From NCBI RefSeq assembly GCF_012849555.1, contig NZ_CP051686.1, positions 1-64,000 of the forward strand: a DNA stretch of 64,000 bases, given 5' to 3'. The notes beneath the pieces were generated by a model. That model worked only from the letters and a program-made list of their open reading frames with translations. It was not told the origin of the DNA and did not search any database. This DNA comes from Massilia forsythiae. GTDB lineage: Bacteria > Pseudomonadota > Gammaproteobacteria > Burkholderiales > Burkholderiaceae_D. The position numbers were made by a program, and so were the translations under genes. Shown here piece after piece: positions 1-7,457 of this stretch; the first letter of the stretch is position 1, and each line of letters starts with the position of its first letter.

Positions 1-86
1 GCGTCGACCTCGGCACGCCGGGCCGGCGCCAGGCGACCGTCGGCGTAGGCGTGCAGATCGGCTTCGGTGATCGGTAGGATGCTCAT
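1..86 (-). CDS. Anti-sigma factor, N-terminal fragment (runs off the window)
   Basis: Only the first 28 or so codons lie in the window. They read MSILPITEADLHAYADGRL followed by an Ala/Arg-rich stretch. The ITEADLHAYxDGRL pattern is typical of the cytoplasmic N-terminus of membrane anti-sigma factors paired with ECF sigma factors. The ATG overlaps the stop of the upstream sigma factor gene (ATGA), so the two are translationally coupled. The expected job is to bind and hold the sigma factor until an envelope signal arrives. The transmembrane part is outside the window, so the family call rests on this short motif and on the context. Confidence 0.72.
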   Translation of the reverse strand, partial: MSILPITEADLHAYADGRLAPARRAEVD

Positions 87-601
87 TTCACGACTCTCAA
101 TGGAACGACGGGCGCGCGGCCGTCCATCAACGCGCGCAATTTCTCGCGCGCGCGAGACAGGCGCGACATCACGGTGCCGACCGGGACGCCGAGCAGGCGC
201 GCCACGTCTTCGTAGCGCATGTCCTCGAGCCCGACCAGCAGCAGGATTTCGCGCTGCTCTTCGGGCAGCAGGCGCAGCGCGGCGTCCAGGTCGCGCAGTT
301 CGAGGCCGGCGCTCACGTGTTCCTGCGCGGCCGGCAACGGCGTGTCGTCGTCCAGCGGTTCGGTGTCCAGGGCGCCGCGCCGGGCCTGGTCGACGCGCAG
401 GTTGTGCATGATCGAGAACAGCCAGGCGCGCATATCGCTGCCGCGCCGCCAGCCGGACAGGGCGGTCCAGCCGCGTTCGACCGTATCCTGCACCAGGTCG
501 TCGGCGGCGGCGCGATCGCCGACCAACGCGCGGGCATAGCGCCGCAGGCGCGGCAGGCAGGCCAGCAGGTGGTCGGCGGGATCGTCCGGCACGAAGGACA
601 T
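83..601 (-). CDS. RNA polymerase ECF-type sigma factor
   Basis: A 172-residue protein of normal ECF length. Region 2 is seen at about residues 15-80 (LRRYARALVGD, AADDLVQDTVERGW, DMRAWLFSIMHN). Region 4 lies at about 110-160 (LPEEQREILLLV, YEDVARLLGVPVGTVMSRLSRAREKL), a clear helix-turn-helix for the -35 element. No region 3 is present, as expected for the ECF group. The gene overlaps the anti-sigma start by 4 bp and follows the secreted NTF2-like gene by a short gap, so all three may share a transcript. It presumably directs a small stress regulon; the signal cannot be told from sequence. Confidence 0.93.
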   Translation of the reverse strand: MSFVPDDPADHLLACLPRLRRYARALVGDRAAADDLVQDTVERGWTALSGWRRGSDMRAWLFSIMHNLRVDQARRGALDTEPLDDDTPLPAAQEHVSAGLELRDLDAALRLLPEEQREILLLVGLEDMRYEDVARLLGVPVGTVMSRLSRAREKLRALMDGRAPVVPLRVVK

Positions 602-613
602 CGGCGCGCCGGC

Positions 614-1045
614 TCAGTAGCCGCCGGCCGCCAGTTTAGGGTCGACCTGCCAGGTTTCGTTCACCAGCTTGCCGTCGCGGTAGGTCAGTACGTATCGCAC
701 CTTGACTTGGACCTTGGCGTCGAATTGCACGGCAGCCGTCACGGTAGCGCCTTTCGGATTAGCCGACTCGCTCGCGTTCAGGACGGTAACGCGCGCAGGG
801 CCGGCGGCGGCATTGAATTTGTCCCATACCGCGCCGATGGATGCAGTCCCGTCGTAGCTGCCGTCGAGCGGCCCGCCCACCCAGATCAGCCGCGCGTTGT
901 CGGCATAATCGCGCAGGATGGCAGCGCGGTCCGCGGCGCCGATTGCGGTGAAATGCGCTTGCGCGGCGTCCAGCGCCGGGCCGGCCATGGCATGTGCGGC
1001 GGTGCCTGTACAGGCGATTGCGAAGATGATGTGCTTGATGGTCAT
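614..1045 (-). CDS. Secreted NTF2-like (SnoaL/DUF4440-type) protein
   Basis: A 143-residue protein starting MTIKHIIFAIACTG with an Ala-rich signal peptide that probably ends near residue 20. The rest looks like a small cone-shaped NTF2/SnoaL fold: an early helix (LDAAQAHFTAIGAADRAAILRDYADNARLIW) followed by alternating strands ending in DGKLVNETWQVDP. Such proteins bind small ligands or form modules without catalysis; no function can be assigned. It lies directly upstream of the ECF sigma gene with 12 bp between them, suggesting that it belongs to the same regulon. Confidence 0.75.
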   Translation of the reverse strand: MTIKHIIFAIACTGTAAHAMAGPALDAAQAHFTAIGAADRAAILRDYADNARLIWVGGPLDGSYDGTASIGAVWDKFNAAAGPARVTVLNASESANPKGATVTAAVQFDAKVQVKVRYVLTYRDGKLVNETWQVDPKLAAGGY

Positions 1046-1275
1046 ATGGGCTTCCAGTCAGAATATCGCTAAAAAAGGCCGCGAGAAACATGTTCTCGTA
1101 TGGATAAACGAGTCCGGTCGTGTTTTTATTCCGTTCTCGCGCAACTTTTTTTCGTATATTGCCGATGCAGGCGTGGAACGAAGCAGCTTAGCTCACGCTC
1201 TGCGCTGGCGTGCGCCGATGCAGCGTCCGGCTGACGCGATAGCCGATAATTTCATCTTGATCCTCGTGCCGATCT

Positions 1276-1481
1276 GTTTACGATGCCGCTGCGATTAGGG
1301 ACCTGCTCATAATCGATACCTTCATCACGGACAAGACCGGCATGCTCACCGTGGGCAGCCCAACGTCTCATTCGGGTATGGCTGCCCCCGATGGCAGCGC
1401 GCAGGACGTACCGCGCATCGCGGCCAGCGTTACCGGAATAGCGAGCATCCGCTGGCCCACGCGATCGTCGTCGCGACATGA
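1276..1481 (+). pseudogene. Fragment of a P1B-type heavy-metal (copper-like) ATPase
   Basis: From about 1291 the plus strand reads AAIRDLLIIDTFITDKTGMLTVGSP. This carries the P-type ATPase phosphorylation motif DKTG(T/M)LT, with the catalytic Asp at 1330-1332. About 100 bp later the homology continues in another frame as SEHPLAHAIVV (1440-1472), the SEHPLxxAI motif of copper/silver ATPases, then hits a stop at 1479-1481. So a frameshift separates two adjacent conserved blocks, and the rest of the roughly 800-residue pump is missing. It is a dead remnant of a CopA-like gene, consistent with a once metal-related region now dismantled by mobile elements. Confidence 0.72.
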
Positions 1482-1586
1482 AAACGTGGCTCGACGCTGT
1501 AAAAGCCGGCTCGCTTTGAATCATCCAGCGGCGATGGCGCGCGGATTTGTGGAAGACAGCTGTAAGGGCCGGCTATCCAGCGTGAA

Positions 1587-1940
1587 TCAGCGACGACTAC
1601 TCGGACGCTTCACATCTGTTCGCCGGGAGGCGACGTTGACGCTAGCCAAGCGGCGAGTACGACAAACGCCAGCAGTACGACAGCTTCTACCCAAAGAATA
1701 CGCTTGGAACGCGCTGGGAACCAGGAGCGCTGCACGGTAGCGCACCACCCCGGCGCGCAACCCGAGGATGGCGCCCAGCGCCGCCGCCATCCCTACGGCC
1801 ATCAGCCTGATCGGGCCGGATTGTGCGACGCTTATGTAGCTTCCGAACACGAGCAATGGAACTGCAAATATGCCTCCGCCGGCGCCTATGAGCGACAGGA
1901 TCATGCCGACTGCCAGGCCGAGCGACAACGGAATCAACAT
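1587..1940 (-). pseudogene. TauE/SafE-family permease, N-terminal remnant
   Basis: The first 75 or so residues match the start of a TauE/SafE sulfite-exporter-type membrane protein: LSLGLAVGMILSLIGAGGGI with the GxGGG loop, then a second hydrophobic segment and LGAILGLRAGVVRYRAALL. After that the frame loses membrane character and becomes an Arg/Ser-rich tail. A short hydrophobic piece (VEAVVLLAFVVLAAWLAS) appears in a neighbouring frame near 1630-1690. Intact family members have about 250 residues and 7-8 helices, so this is a truncated, frameshifted remnant with no expected transport activity. Confidence 0.68.
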
Positions 1941-2405
1941 AATGACGCCTCAGGCCGCGCGCAGCCTGGAATATTTATATAAATAAATAGATTGTTTGTG
2001 CTTGAAGAGGATGAGAACGACAGGAAGGCCATCGGACGGCGCCGTCAACCACCGCGCCGCTCGTGATCCCTAAGCCCGGCGCAATCAAGTGCTGATGCTC
2101 TGCATTCATTTCGTCCAAGTGCCTTGACACGAGCCGCGCTCCGTCGCCGGCAATGGAGATGTGGATGCCACGTCGAAAACGCGCCAGTTCCATGTCCTTA
2201 CTAAGGCCGATCAGCGAAAGGCTGGGTGGATGAACGGGGAGGGGGCACTTCGGGCGTCATTCGGGACGAAGAATGACAGGTTATGCCGTAAAGCCTCTTT
2301 CGATCGGCTTTCAAGGGGGGGCCGGCTTGTCGAGTGAAAGTTGTCGCAGCTTTAGCCGGCATTACGGAAGAGTGACGAGACCGCGTAAGACAGGCGCCCC
2401 AAATA
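1941..2405. other. Intergenic/degenerate stretch without a supportable gene
   Basis: No open frame here shows family-like sequence. A 72-codon minus-strand frame (1975-2193) has ordinary composition but no motif I recognise, and it ends in the AT-rich tract at 1970-1990. The part nearest 2405 abuts the rst-like palindrome and may be what remains of a recombination site region whose divergent gene was lost. Confidence 0.5.
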
Positions 2406-2431
2406 TCTGACATTATAGAAGTAATGTCAGA
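2406..2431. promoter_or_regulatory. Perfect 10-bp inverted repeat with 6-bp spacer, candidate recombinase core site
   Basis: The arms TCTGACATTA (2406-2415) and TAATGTCAGA (2422-2431) are exact reverse complements around the spacer TAGAAG. Ten- to twelve-bp arms around a 6-bp centre are what tyrosine recombinases of the Xer/TnpS kind use. It sits 69 bp upstream of a TnpT-like gene start, the place of the rst site in Tn4651-type Tn3 transposons. An operator for that DNA-binding protein is the main alternative. No tnpS-like gene is visible on the other side. Confidence 0.5.
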
Positions 2432-2499
2432 AGATTGGAGCGGGGCGCTCGTATTCATACGTTTTACGTAGTATTAAACTACAGTATGGAGATCGAGAA

Positions 2500-2646
2500 A
2501 TGGGCGAGCACAATATTGATATGGAATCGCTACACGCTGACGTCGACGCACTTCGTGAACGCTTTCCAAAGACCACTGATCTTTACCGCGAGGCGTGCGC
2601 CGTCATGTTCTTTAGGTACGGTATGACCCCAACGACAACAGCGTGA
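2500..2646 (+). pseudogene. KfrA_N-type DNA-binding protein (TnpT-like), truncated by IS3
   Basis: Starting at ATG 2500 the frame reads MGEHNIDMESLHADVDALRE, then RFPKTTDLYREACAVMFFRYG and MTPTTTA before a stop formed at the IS3 junction. The L(R)ERFPxTxDLYREVCxLLFFRYGxTPT pattern is the start of the KfrA_N DNA-binding domain, seen in plasmid KfrA proteins and, as I recall, in TnpT cointegrate-resolution proteins of Tn4651-like transposons. Intact proteins have about 300 residues with a long coiled coil; only 48 codons remain. The rest is not found across the element at 5328, so this is not a simple insertion. Confidence 0.65.
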
Positions 2647-2863
2647 ATCGCCCCGGCTTTCGTGGAGGCCGGTTAGTGTGGGTCAGGCCGGGATGGCTTG
2701 ACCGCTCAACTGCTTGTAATAGTTTGCCTCAGCTTCGGCCGGCGGTATATAGCCCAGCGGTTCAAGGAGCCTGTGGTGGTTAAACCAGGATACCCATTCC
2801 AGCGTGGCCAGCTCGACGGCTTCTCGTGTTTTCCAGGGGACGCGGCGGTGGATCAGCTCAGCC

Positions 2864-4227
2864 GGACCTGTCAGAAATTCTGTGTGCGGGGCCAGAATTC
2901 GTAATTAGATAATTGCGTTCGTAAAGCGCTCGCCGAACATGATGGCGAACTGGTTGGCAGCCTGCTTCCAGGTACGCTGCGGCATCTTCCAATCTTTCTC
3001 GATATTGCGCAAGGCCAGAAACAACAATTTGGTCGCAGCTTCATCGCTGGGGAAGTGGCCACGATTCTTGACGATCTTCCGAAGGCGCATATGCAGGCTT
3101 TCGATGGCGTTGGTCGTGTAGATAATCGTGCGCACTTCCGGCGGGTAGGCAAAGAACGGAATCACCTGCTGCCATTGGCGCCGCCACATGGCAGCCACGG
3201 TCTGGAACTTGGTACCCCATGGGCCTGCCGCAAACGCGTCCAGCGCCGCTTCGGCCAGGTCGGCGTTGGCGGCGTGGTAGATCGGCTTGAGCGCCGCTGC
3301 CAACTCCTTACGGTCCTTCCACGCCGCAAGCGTCGTCGAATTGCGGATCAGGTGCACGATGCAGGTCTGGATCTGCGCCTGCGGATAAACGGCTTCAATG
3401 GCTTCCGGGAAGCCACGCAGGCCGTCGACGACGGCGATCAGGATATCGTCCAGTCCACGGTTCTTGAGTTCGTTGAAAACCTTCAGCCAGAACTTGGCAC
3501 CTTCGGTCTGTTCGATCCATAGGCCCAGAACTTCTTTGCAGCCATCGGCACGAATGCCCAAGGCCAGGTACACGGCCTTGTTCTTGACCGTGCCTTCGTC
3601 CCGAATCTTCAGGCGCAATGCGTCGAAATACACGATCGGATACATCGCTTCGAGCGGCCGTTGCTGCCACTGCGCGACCTCTTCGAGCACCTCGTCGGTG
3701 ATGGTTGAAATCAGGTCCGGCGATACCTCGGTGCCGTACAACTCCAGCAAGTGCGCCTGGATTTCGCGCACGCTCATCCCGCGCGCGTACATGCTGATCA
3801 CGTGATCATCAAAACCGGACATTCGGCGCTGATGTTTAGCCACCAACTTGGGCTCGAAGCTCGACAGGCGATCGCGTGGAATGTCCAGATTGAGCTCGCC
3901 GCCTGGCGTGAGCACCTTCTTCGGGCTGCTGCCGTTGCGGTGGTTTTTGCTGCCTTGCTCTTCGTTGGCCAGATGGTGATTCAGCTCGGCCGACAGCATG
4001 CGTTCGGCCAGCATCTTCTTGAGCTGCCCGGCCAGGCCCGCCTCGCCAAGGATCGATTCGGCATCCTTGTTCTCAACCTGGGCCAACAACTGGTCGATCA
4101 GCTCGACAGGGAACGGGTACGCTGCTTTTTGTTTCTTGGGCTTCTTGGTGGTCATCACTTCGGTCATGGAACAGTCCTTTCGGCATTATTTCATGACCCC
4201 GTTCCACACAGAAATTCTGACAGGCTC
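2864..4227 (-). mobile_element. IS256-family insertion sequence, copy 1
   Basis: A 1364-bp element with ends GGACCTGTCAG... and, read inward from the right, GAGCCTGTCAG..., sharing CCTGTCAGAA(A/T)TTCTGTGTG. It is flanked by an exact 8-bp direct repeat, GCTCAGCC, at 2856-2863 and 4228-4235, as IS256 elements make. Removing the element and one repeat restores IS3 sequence identical in layout to copy B. So this is a direct transposition into the IS3 orfB gene after IS3 had arrived. A 3-bp shorter copy lies at 29385-30745. Confidence 0.95.
2905..4167 (-). CDS. IS256-family transposase
   Basis: A 420-residue protein of full family length. It opens MTEVMTTKKPKKQKAAYPFP and shows the Mutator/IS256 pattern: Lys-rich start, GSKNHRNGSSPK, LNLDIPRDR, FDDHVISMYARGMSVREIQ, then the DDE catalytic core. 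The first Asp lies in VYFDALRLKIRD, the second in AVVDGLRGFPEAI, and the Glu in TTNAIESLHMRLRK. It should cut and paste its element, making 8-bp duplications like the one seen here. No frameshift is visible. The copy at 29.4-30.7 kb is one codon shorter (VVDG versus VDG) and carries a few substitutions. Confidence 0.95.
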   Translation of the reverse strand: MTEVMTTKKPKKQKAAYPFPVELIDQLLAQVENKDAESILGEAGLAGQLKKMLAERMLSAELNHHLANEEQGSKNHRNGSSPKKVLTPGGELNLDIPRDRLSSFEPKLVAKHQRRMSGFDDHVISMYARGMSVREIQAHLLELYGTEVSPDLISTITDEVLEEVAQWQQRPLEAMYPIVYFDALRLKIRDEGTVKNKAVYLALGIRADGCKEVLGLWIEQTEGAKFWLKVFNELKNRGLDDILIAVVDGLRGFPEAIEAVYPQAQIQTCIVHLIRNSTTLAAWKDRKELAAALKPIYHAANADLAEAALDAFAAGPWGTKFQTVAAMWRRQWQQVIPFFAYPPEVRTIIYTTNAIESLHMRLRKIVKNRGHFPSDEAATKLLFLALRNIEKDWKMPQRTWKQAANQFAIMFGERFTNAII

Positions 4228-4953
4228 GCTCAGCCTTGTAAAGCCCATTGATCGTCTCGGCCAAAGCGTTATCGTAGCTATCTCCTTTGCTGCCCACAGA
4301 CGGCTCAATGCCGGCTTCTGCCAGACGTTCGCTGTATTTTATCGATACGTATTGAGAGCCCCTGTCGCTGTGGTGGACCAGCTCGTTTCGTTCGGGCTGA
4401 CGCGCGTACAGCGCCTGTTCCAAGGCATCGAGCACGAAGTCGGTCCGCATCGAGCTGCTGACCCGCCAGCCGACGATGCGCCGGGCAAAGACGTCGATGA
4501 CGAAGGCCACGTACACGAAGCCCTGCCAAGTCGAGACGTACGTGAAATCGCTGACCCACAGCTGGTTCGGCCGCTGTGCCTTGAACTGGCGGTTGACCCG
4601 GTCGAGCGGACACGGCGCCTTGGCATCGGCAACCGTCGTGCGCACGACCTTGCCACGCATCACGCCGCGCAGGCCGGCCTTGCGCATCAGGCGCTCCACG
4701 GTGCAGCGGGCCACGTCGGTTCCCTCACGCCGAAGTTGGCGCCAAACCTTATCAGCCCCGTAGACCTGCATGTTCGCCTGCCAAACCCGCTCGATATCGA
4801 CGCTCAGCACGTCGTCGCGCTGAACGCGTGCACAGCGCAATGCCGGGTTGCGCTGCCGGGCTGCGTGGCGCTAGTAGCCCGACGGCGCGACCTGCATCAC
4901 CCTGCAGATCGGCTCGACGCCGTAGACATGGCGGTGGCGGTCGATGAACGCTC

Positions 4954-5277
4954 TCACGACTTGAAGTGGCGGCCGAGCTCCGCCTGGGCGAAAAAAGCAC
5001 TCGCCAGACGCAGGATCTCGTTTGCCTTGCGCAGTTCGCGCACCTCTCGCTCAAGCGCCTTGACGCGCTCCTCTTCCGCGGTAGTTGGGCCAGGACGCTG
5101 GCCGGTATCACGCTCCTGCTGGCGTACCCAGCGGCGCAGCGTCTCTGGCGTACAGCCGATCTTGGCCGCGATCGACGTGATCGCGGCCCACTGTGACTCG
5201 TACTGGCTGCCGGCTTCGCTGACCATGCGCACGGCACGCTCGATGACCTCGGAGGGATACTTGGGTTGTTTCTTCAT
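4954..5277 (-). CDS. IS3 copy A orfA (transposase helix-turn-helix subunit)
   Basis: A 107-residue protein: MKKQPKYPSEVIERAVRMV begins the typical IS3 orfA HTH, with IAAKIGCTPETLRRWVRQQE as the recognition region. A leucine-zipper-like coiled coil follows (ERVKALEREVRELRKANEIL), ending in ASAFFAQAELGRHFKS. The stop overlaps the GTG of orfB by one frame step. A T6C run (GCTTTTTTC on the coding strand, near 4994) precedes it and is a plausible -1 slippage site. OrfA is intact, but its orfB partner in this copy is broken, so on its own it would act at most as a repressor-like DNA binder. Confidence 0.92.
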   Translation of the reverse strand: MKKQPKYPSEVIERAVRMVSEAGSQYESQWAAITSIAAKIGCTPETLRRWVRQQERDTGQRPGPTTAEEERVKALEREVRELRKANEILRLASAFFAQAELGRHFKS

Positions 5278-5305
5278 GACTCCATTCTCTCAAACAATGG
5301 AGCCT

Positions 5306-5461
5306 CTACAAAACCCGGGGCGATTCAATCACTCCTTCCGTTGTAACTGAGTGAGTGCTTTCGATCGCCCAGATTTCCAGCCAGACACTGCCAAAAACTG
5401 CGAAGAAAATTGCTCCAATTGCACGCAAGGCTCGAGTGGAGCCTATTGTCATTTCCGTCAT
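5306..5461 (-). pseudogene. Small membrane protein of unknown function, truncated by IS3 copy A
   Basis: Read leftward from ATG 5461 the frame gives MTEMTIGSTRALRAIGAIFF, AVFGSVWLEIWAIESTHSVT and TEGVI, then enters the IS3 inverted repeat at 5327 and stops at 5306. A good AGGAGCG ribosome site lies about 8 bases upstream of the start. One clear transmembrane helix is visible at about residues 14-34. The C-terminal part is lost and is not found on the far side of the IS. I do not recognise the family. It is the leftmost gene of the repeat-separated row at 5.3-8.3 kb. Confidence 0.6.
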
Positions 5462-5520
5462 TCTATTCGCTCCTAGTGTGCAGTGGCTGTTTTCGGCCTA
5501 TTTATTTTTCAAACATGACG

Positions 5521-5623
5521 GTCCGCTTGTGGCCGAAATCGGCCGGTCGAGTCAGCATAGCAGGTTGCCCGGTTGAAAATCCCGCGGTGGCCGCGACAGG
5601 CTAGTACCGACCCAGAGTGGACC
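5521..5623. repeat. Palindrome-ended intergenic repeat, copy 1
   Basis: Starts GTCCGCTTGTGGCC and ends GACCCAGAGTGGACC, so its ends are inverted (GTCCGCTT against an imperfect AAGCGGAC-type end). It contains the shared core GCATAGCAGGTTGCCCGG followed by TTGAAAATC and GGTGGCCGCGAC. It lies between two minus-strand genes and reaches the stop codon of the right-hand one. Confidence 0.75.
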
Positions 5624-6261
5624 TAAGGAAAAACAAAATCTGATTCCCACTCTGGCATGCCGATAGAACGTGTCCTTAGAACGATGCCACGAATCGTTTC
5701 TATAAAAGCAGTTCGGTTCGATGCTAGCTTGTGCAACTCGGCAGCTCGTTGCGCTAATGCCTTCTCCCATCCGTACTGCATACGATGCGTGGGCACTGAC
5801 TCGAACGCTGCCCTAGCGCCCGCAATGTCGCCGCCGATGGCCAGCACCACCGCGTAGTAGTAGTCATCCCAAGCTCTCCGACGACCGCTAATTCGGTAAT
5901 ACGAAGCTGCTCCTTCTAGGGTTGCGAACTGCGTGCGCAGCTTTTCGACTTCATCTTTAGCCCGTAGCGCCAGTCCATGCGCATCTTGCTCAAAGCTTTC
6001 GCTTCCAGTGGCATCAATGAACGGCACATCGACCCGGCTACCAATATTGAAGGCGCCCACACTTCCCTCGTAGAGAAGCCAATTGATTCCAACGTTCAGA
6101 TAGCTGCCCTTTGACCATGAGCTTGGCTGAAACTCCACTTGAATGGTCCACCATCCATGATCATCAATCCAGACCCGTGATTTTCCTTGCCGTACCAGAC
6201 CGAGTGGCTTGAGCACTTGGCGAGCTTGTGAGGTTATCACTGCGTTGTGGTCAGTTGGCAT
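5623..6261 (-). CDS. DUF4304-like protein of unknown function
   Basis: I start at MPTDHNAVITSQARQ (ATG 6261), giving 212 residues. An upstream ATG at 6294 would add MGLDKNETDRT but overlaps repeat copy 2. The first half resembles DUF4304: LKPLGLVRQGKSRVWIDDHGWW, VEFQPSSWSKGSYLNVG and NWLLY. The second half looks helical (EKLRTQFATLEGAASYYRISG, DDYYYAVVLAIGGDIAGARAAF), perhaps TPR-like. DUF4304 proteins are common in mobile cassettes and in immunity-like small genes, but no activity is known. No signal peptide or membrane helix is present, so it is likely cytoplasmic. Confidence 0.7.
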   Translation of the reverse strand: MPTDHNAVITSQARQVLKPLGLVRQGKSRVWIDDHGWWTIQVEFQPSSWSKGSYLNVGINWLLYEGSVGAFNIGSRVDVPFIDATGSESFEQDAHGLALRAKDEVEKLRTQFATLEGAASYYRISGRRRAWDDYYYAVVLAIGGDIAGARAAFESVPTHRMQYGWEKALAQRAAELHKLASNRTAFIETIRGIVLRTRSIGMPEWESDFVFP

Positions 6262-6300
6262 CGTTCGATCCGTTTCATTCTTATCCAAGCCCATGCACCG

Positions 6301-6408
6301 ACGGCCGCTTTTGGCCGATCCACGCCCTCTGGCCAAGCATAGCAGGTTGTCAACGTGGAAAAGTCACGTATAGTCACGAAGGACGGGAATCGACCCTAAG
6401 CGGACGTT
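6301..6408. repeat. Palindrome-ended intergenic repeat, copy 2
   Basis: Begins GGCCGCTTTTGGCCGATC within 6301-6320, carries the core AAGCATAGCAGGTTGTC, and ends TCGACCCTAAGCGGACG. The outer parts (CCGCTT and AAGCGG) are inverted. It follows the stop of the 6422-6862 gene by 14 bp. The middle differs from copy 1, sharing only the core and ends, so the family is diverged rather than recently copied. Confidence 0.72.
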
Positions 6409-6421
6409 GATTGACACAGAG

Positions 6422-6862
6422 TTAGCTCCATCGCTTCAAAACTCGATAGCAATAAAAAGGCATTACCACCCTTAGTTGCCCGTTAGGAAGCAGAGAAACC
6501 GCTACCCGGTTTGAATCCCAGCGCATCCAAGCAGATGTGTTCTGGGTATAGAACCGGATGCCGTTGCGATCGAAATATCGAGTAAATTTGAGAGATTTCA
6601 AGAAGGAATGAAGTGCATCGCGCGAAAGATCATCCACCACTCCATACACTGGCAAGCAAATCAAAATTGATGGCAACATGCCAGCAAGTCCACATAGTGT
6701 CATCGACCGCACCGTGTTGGAATCTACGTGTGCCCACGTCAACAATGCTTTGCTTAAACCCAGGATTCCAACGACCATGCTCGAAACGATTGCCCAGTCA
6801 CGCTTCGAGGCTAGCGCCGCAAAGCCGACAAACTGCTTGTAAAAAAAACTGGTCTTTACCAT
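6422..6862 (-). CDS. Small two-helix membrane protein of unknown function
   Basis: A 146-residue protein. Two hydrophobic segments are clear: WAIVSSMVVGILGLSKALL (about 23-41) and TLCGLAGMLPSILICLPVYG (about 55-74). A soluble C-terminal region follows, with LKSLKFTRYFDRNGIRFYTQN and RVAVSLLPNGQLRVVMPFYCYRVLKRW. The tail has the look of a small beta domain. I do not recognise a family. It is one of the row of minus-strand genes, each followed by the intergenic repeat. Base composition is lower in GC than the flanking chromosome, consistent with an acquired cassette. Confidence 0.6.
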   Translation of the reverse strand: MVKTSFFYKQFVGFAALASKRDWAIVSSMVVGILGLSKALLTWAHVDSNTVRSMTLCGLAGMLPSILICLPVYGVVDDLSRDALHSFLKSLKFTRYFDRNGIRFYTQNTSAWMRWDSNRVAVSLLPNGQLRVVMPFYCYRVLKRWS

Positions 6863-6929
6863 GACTTAAAGTTGGGGTTACTGTTAAACGGAAGCAGCTT
6901 TGCTGCTCGACGATATGCACCGATCCACT

Positions 6930-7033
6930 GGCCGGCCCTTATCGATAGCAGATGGTCGGGCCAGCATAGCAGATTGCCAGGGTGAAAATCTCTTGCACTG
7001 TCACGAACGTCCGCTACCGACCCAAAGCGGACG
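6930..7033. repeat. Palindrome-ended intergenic repeat, copy 3
   Basis: Contains GGCCGGCCC, the core CCAGCATAGCAGATTGCCAG, then GTGAAAATC, and ends ACCGACCCAAAGCGGACGG. The core differs from copy 1 by only a few bases. It lies upstream of the 6422-6862 gene. Confidence 0.72.
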
Positions 7034-7457
7034 GACTGTTTCGATATCAGCTAATCTGCCGCTCACCATGCAACGCTCCAACACATACGTTACGCGAATC
7101 GGAAAGCTATGTGAAGCGCAATATGGGCTGAAACGCACGGTCGAAACGTCTAGAAATCGGCGTCGTTTCCCTATCCTTGTCGCAATCTATGCGGAATTTT
7201 CGGCGTCTTGACCGGCAGCTCGCGACCCGTAGCGGACACTGCAAAAACGTCCTACCGTGCTTTCGGAAACTACGAACCCTTCAGAAAAAGTGCCATTAAC
7301 AGCTGAACTACCAGCTGAAGAAGCAGAAGATTGGACAGTCGCTCTCGAGCAGGCCCAGTAAGCAGATGCTTCGTAGCGAAACCTTGATGGAAAAACGAGG
7401 CCACGGACCAAATCACTAGCGCAACGATTGGATTTATCAAATGAACTGCTGAGCTAC
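7034..7457. other. Gap in the cassette-like row; no supportable gene
   Basis: Neither strand has a frame with recognisable or convincing coding character. A short piece at about 7209-7243 (GACCGGCAGCTCGCGACCC followed by GTAGCGGAC) resembles the end of the intergenic repeat. This suggests a decayed gene plus a partial repeat copy. Confidence 0.45.

Larger units (their letters stand above)
2683..4957 (-). pseudogene. IS3 copy A orfB transposase, interrupted
   Basis: The DDE integrase-core half of the IS3 transposase. The N-terminal part shows WVSDFTYVSTWQGFVYVAFV (first Asp) and HHSDRGSQYVSIKYSERL (second Asp); the catalytic Glu lies in AETINGLYKAE. An IS256-family element splits the frame straight after that block, and the last 60 or so residues lie at 2683-2863. 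The frame also carries a TAG stop early on, where copy B has a Trp codon (SGYW becomes SGY-stop). The frame would open with a GTG overlapping the orfA stop, in the usual -1 relation. It is doubly inactive. Confidence 0.88.
2644..5327 (-). mobile_element. IS3-family element copy A, interrupted by an IS256-family element
   Basis: The terminal inverted repeats begin TGAATCGCCCCGG at both ends (2644 rightward, 5327 leftward) and stay similar for about 26 bp. Without the IS256 insertion and one copy of its target duplication, the element is 1312 bp, exactly the length of copy B at 23.7-26.5 kb. It encodes orfA and orfB on the minus strand. Flanking bases (ACAGCG left, ATCACT right) do not form a target duplication. 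The two flanks belong to unrelated broken genes, so recombination or deletion at this copy has joined distant sequences. Confidence 0.9.

Noticed and set aside
317..1072. Long plus-strand open frame (251 codons) over the sigma factor and NTF2 genes
   Set aside because: It lies opposite two well-supported minus-strand genes and has no domain-like sequence; it is a GC-rich antisense frame.
2201..2458. 85-codon minus-strand frame, a possible divergent gene to the TnpT-like start
   Set aside because: It covers the palindrome, has low-complexity Ser/Arg/Pro composition and does not resemble TnpS or another recombinase.
7187..7411. 74-codon minus-strand frame in the cassette-like row
   Set aside because: Composition is Ser/Ala-rich without pattern and it overlaps a decayed repeat piece; not convincing as a gene.
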